Assembly (NCBI GenBank): GCA_029783825.1 | Contig: JAREIK010002413.1 | Span: forward strand, 97,165 to 161,164 | Source of the DNA: Sapria himalayana | Taxonomy: Eukaryota > Streptophyta > Magnoliopsida > Malpighiales > Rafflesiaceae | DNA length: 64,000 bases | Reading direction: 5' to 3' | Shown here: one piece after another, positions 53,497 to 64,000 of the stretch | How the letters are laid out: each line of letters opens with the position of its first letter | Numbering within the stretch: the first letter of the stretch is position 1 | The notes under the pieces: model-generated | What the model saw: the letters and a program-made list of their open reading frames with translations, nothing else | What the model was told of the DNA's origin: nothing | The model's database searches: none | Made by a program: the position numbers and the translations under genes

Positions 53497-55791
53497 ATGG
53501 CAATGCAGATGACACAATCCAGTGGTAAACGAAAAATACAATAAATTGAAGATGATCACATCTCAAATGATCAAAGTACTGGTAAATTCAATCATCATTC
53601 TTTCACGAACCCTCCTATTGTTACGGTAGGTTCTTAAATTCCAATTGTAAAAGAAAGTCAAGGTACATCTGAACCTCAAGCTCATAAAAAGTATAAGTCT
53701 GCTGTTTGGGAAACTTATGAGATATTAGTTGATTCAGACGGAAATGAAACTGGTAGGGCAGCTTGTATATGGTGTAGGAAAGAATACTTGAAAAAAAGTG
53801 ATCAAGGTTCTTCGTGTTTATGGAAATACTTGAGAAAGACTTGTAAAAAATTTCCACACAAAAAAGAATTAATAGAAGCTCACAAAGGTAAAGACAAGTC
53901 ACAATCTTTGTTGAGTTTCACTAAAGGTACTAGTTTAGGGGATAACAAATTAACTTGTTGACTATTTGATCAATAACTATTTAGGGAGGCTTTGGTAAAA
54001 ATGATCATAAAAGATGATTTGCCTTTTTGTTTTGTTGAGAGCGATGATTTTAAGGAGTTTTGTAAAGTTAGTGTGCCTCTATTTAAAATTGCATCTAGGC
54101 ACTCTACACCGAGGGATTCTTTTTCTTTGTTTGTGAAGGAAAAGAAGAAATTATTTGATAGCAAATCATCTCATTGTTGTAGAGTTTCATTGACTACCAA
54201 CACTTGGACTAGCATTCAAAATTTGTCTTATATATCTTTGACTGCTCATTTCATTGATTATCAATGGAATATGCATAAAAGGCTTTTGAACTGTTGTGTA
54301 ATTAAAATTCTTTCTGGAGTTAATATTAGAAATACTATTGAGTTTTGCATGAATGAATGGGGTTTGAGAAAGTTGATGTTCATTACTATTGACAATGCAT
54401 CAATAATGATGTTGCAGTTGAACAATTGAAAAAAAGGCTTGTGAAAAAAAGTGTTGTGTCTTTGAGAGGCGAGCATTTTCATATGAGATGTTGTGCTCAG
54501 ATCCTAAACTTTTGTCAGAGATGGCATTATAGTAGTTGAGGGTGCTATTCAAAAAATTAGAGGTGTGGGGAAATATGTGAGTAGCAATCCTAAAAGATTA
54601 GATATGTTTAAGTTATGTGTTGAAGAAGCAAACATGATATTTGGATCTTCATTGCAATTAGATTTTCCTACAAGATGGAATTCAACTTATTTGATGATAC
54701 AAACTGAAATAAAATATCAAAAAGAATTTGATAAGTCGGAGGACAAAGACAAATGGTTTTTGAAAGAGTTTGGTTCAAACGTTCCAATTGAGAGAGACTG
54801 AACAAACGCCAAAATTTTGGCTCGTTTCTTGAAAACTTTTTATGAGGTAACTTGTAAATTTTCTGGCTCATAATTTTTTACCTCAAGTTTTTATTTACTT
54901 GAGATTATTCGAATTTTGAAAAAAGATTGAGCTTTGTGAAAATAGTAGAGATACAATGGTGTGTGAAATGGGTATGAAAATGAGGCATAAATTCAACAAA
55001 TATTGAGGTTCTCTTTAGTCAACAAATATTATGCTTTTTGTAGCAGTAGTGTTGGATCCTAGATATAAGCTCAAATATCTTACGGTTAAGTACACTTAGC
55101 TTTATGGAGAGGAATTGGCTAAAAATTTGGTGATAAAGTTATAAATACTTTAAATGAGATGATGGATGATTATAAAAATTTAAATGAAGATGAATCAAAA
55201 GAAGATGATTTCTCTTCAATTGTGTTGAAGAAAAATGATGATTTCTTTGATGGTAGTGATACTTATGTTGATGTTTTTTTGTTGAATTGGAGAAAGAACA
55301 AGAAGTTGTAGCTTTGGAAGAGTTGGATAGTTACTTGGAGGACAAACTTGAAAAAAATAGAATTGATTTTGATCTTCTAAACTGGTGGAAGGTAAATAAG
55401 GTTAGGTATCCTTCTTTGGCAAATGTAGCAAAGGATGTATTTGCTATCCAAGCATCTACTATGGCCTACGAATCTACATTTAGCACTAGGGAAAGAACTT
55501 TAGATAAAATTAGCAATTCTTTAACACCTATTACAGCTAAAGTTCTCATATGCCTACAAGATTGGTTGAGAAGCTCAAACAAACCTATCGAAATAGAAGA
55601 ATTAGTTCAAAACCTTGATTATAATGAATCAGGTTAGTATACAAATCTTGTAAATTTTAATTTCACCTTTACTTATTTTATTCATTCAATTTAATAAAAA
55701 TATGGTTCAATTACAATTTTCAGAGGGGTCTCAAGATTCATTTATTCTTCCAACTATAGTTGGCCAACTAAATTTGGAATGGGTGTATTAA
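53497..55791 (+). pseudogene. hAT transposase pseudogene, copy C
   Basis: The most complete copy. From the ATG at 53497 one frame runs through in-frame stops at 53542, 53635, 53959 and 53974. BED-type finger: SAVWETYEIL (codon 69 on), C90-x2-C93, then LWKYLRKTC, with Tyr where the zinc-binding His of LxxHL is expected. hAT core: TTNTWTS (catalytic Asp replaced by Asn), DNAS followed by a 1-base frameshift near 54401, HMRCCA, a 2-base loss near 54511, then PTRWNSTYLM, a stop at 54799, NAKILARFLKTFYEVT, a stop at 54871, LDPRYKLKYL and a stop at 55097. The last part is open (55287-55637): FDLLNWWKVN, RYPSLANVAKDVFAI, ESTFS and SLTP...LICLQDWLR, the C-terminal hAT dimerisation region. A likely intron and short last exon follow. 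Not functional. Confidence 0.92.
55633..55723 (+). other. Likely spliceosomal intron near the 3' end of the hAT transposase gene
   Basis: ATCAG|GTTAGT at the left and TTTTCAG|AGGGG at the right, 91 bp, A/T-rich. Removing it joins TCA-G to AG-GGG in frame, giving ...NESEGSQDSFILPTIV and ending at the TAA at 55789. Unspliced, the frame stops two codons after the exon end. The sequence fits GT-AG rules, but splicing is inferred. Confidence 0.6.
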
Positions 55792-56613
55792 ATTTTATAA
55801 GGTAATATTTTGATTTTTTATTACACTTTCATCTTAGAAATTTATGTCTACATGATTAACACATTTTCATCTTTGGTTGTCCTTCTACAGTGGAGGAAGA
55901 AAAGGGAGGAGTTGTAGAATAGATAATTAATTGTGTTTGGATTTTTGTTGTTGTTCCGGGATGGACCTTTGAAATGATTATTATCATGGTTGTTATTAGT
56001 TGTATTTTTTTGTTATATTAAGTTGCCTAATTTTAGCAATTACTTATGTAGTAATTGCTGCTACCAATATTTGGGTCATCTTTAGATATTCCTTAATATT
56101 TTAAGTAATTATTTAAAAAATGTAGTATTGCTATTATGTTTAACTTTCACTCGGATGAACAAAGCCAACTTGTGACATAACAAAGAACCAAATTAAGTAC
56201 ACAACTCAGTCCCGTTATATTTAACATTTCTATCCTTTTCTGCATATCAAAGCTTTTGACAAGGTAATGGAACTCGTTTGTGATATTCAGCCTATTCGAC
56301 AAAACAAAATTGGCCTAATTTGAGTTTGAAAGATACATAACTAAGGAATGATAAAATGTACAACAAAAGGTTTCGACATGAAGTACCTTGGCCGGTTTGA
56401 AGAAAATAAATTGAAAAAAATGTCCGAACTCCATTCCGTCCCAGAACCATTTTCTCCTACCCAAAATCTCCGATCTACATTCCGTGCCGTCCTGATATTT
56501 TCAACCTATGGGACAGGTCTGGATCTTCAAAAAAAAATATCTGAACTGTGGGAAGGGACTGGATTTTTGTAATCCCCATTTCGTACCGTCTCATGAGTAC
56601 CCCTAGCATTTAG

Positions 56614-59600
56614 TGGTTTATAGGTTTTATTTAAACAATAAAATAACAAAAAATTTAATATAATCTTTGAAACTATAACAATTTTTGAATTTTTTTAAAT
56701 TGCTAATACTATATTTAGTTATGATAATCTTGATAATTGTATATCATGTAAATTCAATATAAACAATTATATTGGTATATATTATAATAATGATCATACA
56801 AAAGATTAATAAATAATTATTAATAAGATAAATATTGTTTAAAATATATTTACAAAACCTAAAATGATTTAAAATAAAAGTGAAATAGTTTACTAAATAC
56901 TAATTTTAAATTTTTAAATTTCTGTGTCCATTTATAAGTTTATATATTTTTTGATGAAAAATAAATTATATAAATTATATTTGTCTAACTATTAATTTAT
57001 GTTTTAAATTATATTTCTATAAAAATAAACTAATAAATAATTAAAATGTATATATAAAATTATAATGAATACTAATAAAAATGAGATTTATGATTTATTA
57101 TTTAGGGTATACCTATTTAATGGTTTAAGTTTATTGTGGTTTTGGGGTTAATGAGTTTATTGATATATTATTTTGATGTAATATATATTAAATCTAATGT
57201 AAATTCAATATAAAAAATTTTATTAATATATATTATTTTGATGATCGAAAAATAAATTAAAAAACTTTTTATTAATAAGACAGATATTAATTAAAATTTA
57301 TTTGCACAACCCAAAATAATTCAAAAGCAAAGTAAATTATATTACTAAATAAAATTTTAAATTTTTGAAATTTTGTTTCTTTTTATAAGCTTATATTTTT
57401 TTTAATAAAAAATAATTTATTTAAATTATATGTCTCACTTATTATTTATTTTGTAATTAATATTTATATAAAAATAAACTAAAAAATAATAAAAATAAAT
57501 ATTTAAAATTATAATGAATACAAATAAAAATTAGATTTATTATTTATTATTGAGGTTATATAGGTTTAATGGTTTAAGTATTTAGGGGGTTTTGGGGTTT
57601 AGGAGTCTAGAGATTTAAATGTTTAGTCATTTAGTGGTTTATAAGTTTTATTTAAATAATAAAATAATAAAAAATTATTTTTGTGATTTTTTATCATTTT
57701 TGAAGGTTATATCCTTTGAAAATATATTAATTTTTAAATTTTTTATCAAATGTAAATATAATATATAGTTATAATAACTTAATAATTAGAAGACATTTTA
57801 ATTGAAAATAAGTAATTTTATTGTTCGATATTATTAAAATGATCAAATAATAAATTAATAAACTATTATTAATAAGATTGATCGCAATTAGAAAATAATT
57901 GCTAAACCTATATAAAATGATTCAAAACTAAAGTAAAATATATTACTAAATAATAATTTTTTCTTTTTAAATTTTTACTTCTTTATATAATCTTATTTTT
58001 TTTGATTAAAAATAAATTATTAAAATTATAGTTGTCTCTCTCATTATTTATTATGTAATTAATATTTCTATAAAAAATAAACTTATAAATAATTAAAATG
58101 AATATTTAAGATTATAATGAAAACAAATTAAAATGAGATTTATGATTTATTATATGTGGTATCTCGTTTTAATGGTTTGATTATTTAAGAGTTTTGTCGT
58201 TTAGGAGTTTATCAATTTATGTTATTAGGTATTTAGTTGTTTATAGGTTTTATTTATATAATAAAATGAATATTTTTTTTTTTAGATTTTTTCTGATTTT
58301 CAAAGGTTATAACCTTTTAAAATTAAATAAATTTTAAAATTTTTTGAAATGTGAATACTATGTATAATTATATTAATATTACTAATTATATATCATATAA
58401 ATTCAATATAAACAACTTTAATGATAGATATTATAATAATGATCAAAAATTAAATTAATAAACTATTATTAATAATATAAATATTAATTAAAATATATTT
58501 ACATATCACAAAATGATTCAAAAACAAATCAAAATATATTACTAAATAATAATATTTAATTTTTAAATTTTTGCTTCTTTTTATAAGATTATATTTTTTT
58601 TGAATAAGAATAAATTATTTAAATAATATTTGTCTAACTCGAAAGTTATTTTGTAATTAATTTTTCTAAAAAATTAAACTTTGAATAATTAAAATGAATA
58701 TTTAAAAGTATCATAAATAAATAAATATTGAGATTTATTATTTATTAAGTAGTATATAGATGTTAAAATCTATATGTATTTAGGGGGTTCGGGGTTTATG
58801 AGCTTACTAATTTAAGTGAGTAAGCATTTAATGGTCTATAGGTTTTATTTAAAAAATAAAATAATGAAAAATTTATTTTTATTATTTTTTCTCATTTTTT
58901 AAGATTATAACCTTTGAAAATATAATAATTTTTAAATTTTTTTTAAAAGTGAATACAATATTTATTTATTATAATCATAATAATTATATATCATATAAAT
59001 TCAATATGAACAATTTTATTGATAGATATTCTAATAATTATCTAAAAATAAATTAAAAATCTATTATGAATATGATTGATATTACTTAAAATATAATATC
59101 AAAACCTAAAATGATTCAAAATCAAAGCAAAATATATTACTAAATAATAATTATTTATTTTTAAATTTTTATTCTTTTTATAAGCTTATCAATTTTTTGA
59201 TTAAAAATAATATTTATAAATTATATTTTTAACACAGAATTTATTTTATAATTAATACATATATAAAAATAAAAAACAAAACATTAAAAATGATTTTTTT
59301 AAATTATAATGAAAACAAATAAAAATGAAATTTATTAATTATTATTTAGGGTATACCGATTTAAAGGATTATCTATATAAAGGTATCGGGATTTTTTAGT
59401 TTAGTGATATAAATCTTTAAGCATTTAGTGATGTATAGGTTTTATTTAAACAATAGAATACCAAAGAAATAATATTTTTTTTTATTTTTTCATTTTTTTC
59501 TATGGTTATAACCTTTGAAAATATAATAATTTTAAATTTTTTTTGAAAAGTGAATACAATATTTAGTTATAATAATCATTATATATATATATATATCATA

Positions 59601-62600
59601 TAAATTCAATATAAACATTTTTATTGATAAATATTCTAATAATGTTGAAAATAAAACTTAATAATCTATTATTAATAAGATTAATATCAATTAAAATATA
59701 ATTACAAAACGTAATATGATTCAGAAGCAAAGCAAAATATATTACTATATAATAATTTTTTGTTTTGAATTTTTTTTTCTTTTAAAAAGTTTATCTATAA
59801 TTTTTTGATGAAAAATAATTTACTTAAATTATATGTGTGTAACTCATAATTATTTTTTAATTGATATTTATATAAAAATAAACAAATAAATAATTAAAAT
59901 AAATATATAAAATTATAATTAAAAATAATTAGATTTATTATTTATTATTTAGGGTATACTGGTCTAATTTAAATTAGATCTTTCTTACTAATAATTTATT
60001 TTGTAATTAATATTTCTATAAAAATAAACTGAAATTTAATTAAAATAAAAATTTTAAATTATATTGTATAAAAAATAAAATGATATGTATTATTTATTAT
60101 TAATGTATACTAGTTTAATGGTTTAAGTATTTAGAGATTTTGTCTTTTAGGAGTTTAGCGATTTAGGTTTTTAGGCATTTAGTGGTTTATTGGTTTTATT
60201 TAATCGATAAAATAACAAAAACAAATTTTGTAATTTTTTCTTATTTTCATAGCTATAACCTTTGAAAATATAATTATATTTAAAATTTTTTGAAATGTGA
60301 ATACAATAATTAGTTATAATAATATTAATAATTATATATGATATAAATTCAATATAAATAATTTTATTGATATATATTAAAATAATGATCAAAAATTAAA
60401 TTAATAAACTATTAATAATAAGATAGATATTAATTAAAAAATAATTACAAAACCCAAATTGATTCAAAATTAAAGTAAAATATATTACTGAATAATAATT
60501 TTTAATTTTAAAATTTTTACTTCTTTTTTAAGCCTATATATTTTTTTTGATTAAAAATAAATTATTTTAATTATATTTGTCATACTCATAATTTATTTTG
60601 TAATAAATATTTCTAAAATAATAAACTAACAAATAATTAAAATGAATATATAAACTATAATAAATAGAAATTAAAATTAGATTTATTAATTATTATGTAT
60701 TATATAGTAGTTTAATGGTTTATGTATTTAGGTATTACTGGATTTAGGTGTTTAATAATTTAATTGTGTATGCATTTAGTGGTTTATAGGTTTTATTTAA
60801 AAAATAAAATAACAAAACATTTATTTTTATTATTTTTTGATATTTTCAAAGGTTATAACCTTTGATATAATTCTTAAATTTTTTTCAAAAGTGAATTCAA
60901 TATTTAGTTATAATAATCAATATATTTATATATCATATTTCAACATAAACAATTTTAGTGATAAATATTCTAATAAAGATCAAAAAATAGATTAATAATC
61001 TATTATTAATAAGATAGATATCAATTAAAATATAATTTCAAAACATAAAATGATTCATAAACAAAGCAAAATATATTAGTATATAATAATTTTTTGTTTT
61101 GAATTTTTTTTAAAAAGTTTATTTATATTTTTTTGTAAAAAATAATATACATATATTATATTTGTCTTACTCAAAATTTATGATTTAATTAATAATTATA
61201 TAAAAATAAAAAATTAATAATTAAAATGAATATTAGAAATTATAATGAAAATAAAATTGAGATTTATTATTTATTATTTAGGGTATACCGGTTTAATTTA
61301 AGTTATATATGTTTAACTTATAATTTATTTTGTAATTAATATTTCGATAAAAATAAACTGATAAATAATTAAAATAAAAATTTAAAATTATACTGAATAA
61401 AAATTAAAATGAGATTTATGATTTATTATTAATGTATACCAGTTTAATGGTTTAAGTATTTTAAGGTTTTGTCGTTTAGGAGTTTATCAATTTATGTTTT
61501 TAGACATTTAATGATATATATGTTTTATTTAAACAATAAAATAACAAAAAAAATTGTAAATTTTTGTAATTTTCAAATGTTATAACCTTTGAAAATTTAA
61601 TAATATTTAAAATTTTTTGAAATTTGAATACAATATTTAGTTATAATAATTTTAATAATTCTATATCATATAAAATAAATATAAATAATTTTATTGATAG
61701 ATATTATTATAATAATCAAAAAATAAATTAATAAACCATTAATAAAAAGATAGTTATTAATTAAAAAATATTTACAAAAACCAAGTTGATTCAAAATTAA
61801 AGTAAAATATATTAGTTGATAATAATTTTTAATTTTTAATAATACTACTTTTATACTTCTTTTAAAAGCGTATATATATTTTTTGATTAAATATAAATTA
61901 TTTAAATTATATGTGTTGCACTCATAATTTATTTTGTAATAAAAATTTCTATAAAAATAAACTAATAAATAATTAAAAGGAATATTTACGATAATAATAA
62001 ATTGAAATAAAAATTCAATCTATTTATTATTAAGTAGTATATAGCTGTTTAATGGTTTATGTATTTAGGCATTACGGGGTTTAAGATTATACTGATATAA
62101 CTATGTATGCATTTATGGTTTATAGGTTTTATTTCAAAAATAAAATAACATAAAATTTATTTTTTTTATTTTTTGATATTTCCAAAGGTTAACCTTTGGA
62201 AATAAAATAATTTTTAAATTTTTTTCAAAAGTGAATTCAATATTTAGTTATAATAATCATTATATTTATATATCATATAAATTCAATATAAATAATTTTA
62301 TTGATAAATATTCTAATAATGATCAAAAAATAAATTAATAAATAATTATTAATAAGATAGATATCAATTAAACTATTATTACAAAATCTAAAATAATTCA
62401 GGAGAGTAAAATATATTACTATATAATAAATTTTAGTTTTTAAATTTTTTATTCTTTTTATAAGTTTATCTATATTTTTCGATGAAAAATAATTTATATA
62501 AATTATATTTATCTAAATAATAATTTATTTTGTAATTAATATTTTTATAAAAATAAACGAATAAATAATTAAAATGAATATTTAAAATTATAATGAAAAA

Positions 62601-64000
62601 AATAATATTGAGATTTATTATTTATTATTTAGGGTATATTAGTTTAAAAGGATTGTCTTTTTAGGGTTTTAGAGATTTAGGGGTTAATGATTTAAGTGTT
62701 TAGGCATTTAGATGGTTTATAGGATTTATTTAAACAATGAAATATCAAACAAATTATTTTTGATATTTTCTCACATTTTCAAAGGTTATAACCTTTGAAA
62801 ATATAATAATTCTAATATTTTTTAAAAATCTGAATACAATATTTTGTAATAAAAATAATTATAATATATATAATCAAAGAAAAATATAAAGAATTTTATT
62901 AATAGATATTAAATCAATTATCAAAAAATAAATTAATATGCTATTATTAATTTGATAGATATAAATTAAAATATAATTGCAAAACCTAAAATTTTTCAAA
63001 ATCAAAGTAAAATTTATTGCTAAATAATAATTATTTATTTTTTAGTTTTTGCTTCTTTTTATAAGGTTATATTTTTTTTTGATGAAAAATAGATTATTTA
63101 AATTAAATTTTTATCACTCATAATTTATTTTGTAATTAATATTTTAATAAATTATTTAAATTATAATTAAGGTTTATGAGTTTAAAGGTTTAAGTATTTA
63201 TGGACTTTTTTGTTAAGGAGTTTAGAGATTTAAGTGTTTAGGGATTTAGTGGTTTATAAGTTTTATTTAAACAATGATATAACATAAATTTTATTTTTTT
63301 TTTATTTTTTCTAATTTTTGAAGGTTATATCGTTTGAAAATATAATAAATTTTAAATTTTTTTCAGATGTAAATATAATATTTATTTATAATAATCTTAA
63401 TAAATATTAGTCATTTAAATTAAATATAAATAATTACATTGCAAGTATTTATAACAATGATCAAAAAATAAATTAATAAACTATTATTAATAAATATATA
63501 TTTTTTAAAAAGTATTTGCAAAATCGAAATTTATTCAAATCAAAGTAAAATATATTACTAAATAATAATTTTTTTTATGTTTTTCTTTTTTTATAAGTTT
63601 TATTTTTGTTAATAAAATAAATTATTTAAATTATATTTCTCTTACTCATAATTCTTTTTTAATTTATAATTCTATAATATAACTAATAAATAATTAAAAT
63701 GAATATTTAAAATTATAATGAATACAAATAAAATTGAGATTTATTATTTATTATTTTAGGATATACCGGTTTAATGATTTAAGTATTTAGGTGAATTGTG
63801 GTTTAGGAGTTTAGTTGATTTAATTGTTAGACCTTTAGTGATTATAGTTTTTTTTTTAAGAAAGAAAAAACAAAGAATTTAATTTATGATTTTTTTTTAA
63901 AATTGAAGGTTGTAACTTTGAAATATAATAATATTTAGTTTTTTTTAAATGTGAATATAATAGTTAGTTATAATAATCTAGTAATTATATATAATGTAAA
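56614..64000. repeat. Satellite block 8
   Basis: Runs to the window edge. The first monomer has lost the left arm of its palindrome (about 56655). The stretch 56690-63000 follows the order and private variants of 30330-35500 (for example ATCATACAAAAGATTAAT at 30442 and 56793; AGCGTATATATATTTTT at 34234 and 61868), so it is a duplicate about 26-28 kb away. Subtypes include S (58750), T (59360), Q (60150), R (60700), Q (61470), R (62030), U (62650), V (63170) and W (63760). A truncated monomer lies at about 57165. No gene. Confidence 0.92.
62177..62204. repeat. 28-bp perfect palindrome with shortened centre and paired C/G change
   Basis: Centre GGTTAACC (one TA step shorter), with CC/GG in place of TC/GA on the two outer sides. 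Symmetry is perfect over 28 bp although both the length and the bases differ from the standard site. A relative with only the left C (TTTCCAAAGG ... CCTTGAAAA) lies at 34545, which gives a plausible intermediate. Confidence 0.88.

Larger units (their letters stand above)
52919..56605 (+). mobile_element. hAT transposon copy C, longest (3.7 kb)
   Basis: Ends TAGGGATGCTCATGGGA (left) and, on the opposite strand, TAGGGGTACTCATGAGA (right). It keeps the whole gene span including the C-terminal dimerisation region that copy A has lost. G/C-richer subterminal regions carry GGGAC/GTCCC-like motifs. The 5' region before the gene (52919-53496) has no convincing coding content. The left flank is homologous to that of copy A; the right flank is not (it matches the satellite at about 30240 instead), so recombination has exchanged the satellite beyond the right end. 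Confidence 0.93.

Noticed and set aside
7003..60392. Minus-strand hydrophobic frames rich in Ile, Tyr and Asn (for example 7003-7239, 29267-29509, 40045-40290, 60171-60392)
   Set aside because: The apparent membrane segments are translated A/T-rich satellite. Copies in other monomers are interrupted at different points and no start context or conserved motif is seen.
1..64000. CRISPR array or bacterial-type repeat system
   Set aside because: Repeats are about 595 bp long and contiguous, with no short repeat/unique spacer alternation, and the sequence context is eukaryotic.

Overview
This 64 kb window looks like plant (angiosperm-type) heterochromatin. The clues are Arabidopsis-type telomere-like heptamers, a hAT transposon of the RICESLEEPER/BED-finger kind, a TG...CA solo LTR with a 5-bp target duplication, and no bacterial-style gene packing. 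I find no intact protein-coding gene, no tRNA or rRNA, and no CRISPR array. About 50 kb is one extremely A+T-rich tandem satellite; the rest is a few insertions, nearly all of which were later copied along with their flanking satellite.

Satellite. The basic monomer is about 595 bp (palindrome-to-palindrome spacings 598, 594, 598, 600, 586, 594, 594 and 595 bp in the first 7 kb). A recurrent longer form is about 750 bp and shorter forms are about 530 bp. Each monomer has three recognisable parts: (i) a dyad-symmetric site with core AAAGGTTATAACCTTT, up to a perfect 32-bp palindrome; (ii) a long A/T stretch; (iii) the only G-containing part, about 90 bp made of octamers in a strict 8-bp register (TTTA followed by four variable, G-rich bases). 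At least seven monomer subtypes (called Q, R, S, T, U, V and W here) can be told apart by part (iii). They recur in a fixed order, notably U-V-W-Q-R, so the array has higher-order structure with a unit of about 2.9 kb.

Layout. 1-1544 satellite; 1550-2125 solo LTR; 2131-10520 satellite; 10529-13529 hAT copy A (internally deleted); 13538-17060 satellite; 17061-19512 unclassified insertion D1; 19513-21904 satellite; 21910-22483 second copy of the solo LTR; 22489-42474 satellite; 42475-44870 insertion D2 (copy of D1); 44871-47982 satellite; 47983-49370 hAT fragment B plus non-satellite filler; 49371-52910 satellite; 52919-56605 hAT copy C (longest); 56614-64000 satellite.

History. The solo LTRs, hAT A/C and D1/D2 pairs each sit in matching flanks, so each pair arose by duplication of the array (offsets about 20.4, 42.4 and 25.4 kb) and not by independent insertion. 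hAT A and C share two in-frame stop codons, so the element was already dead when copied. The three original insertions all landed in or next to the octamer block of the monomer. Several deletions and the hAT B junction end at or inside the palindrome. The strongest candidate for something undescribed is the satellite itself: its palindrome shows paired, symmetry-preserving changes, and it is coupled to an 8-bp-periodic telomere-like block. All alignments were done by eye; no percentages or searches were computed.
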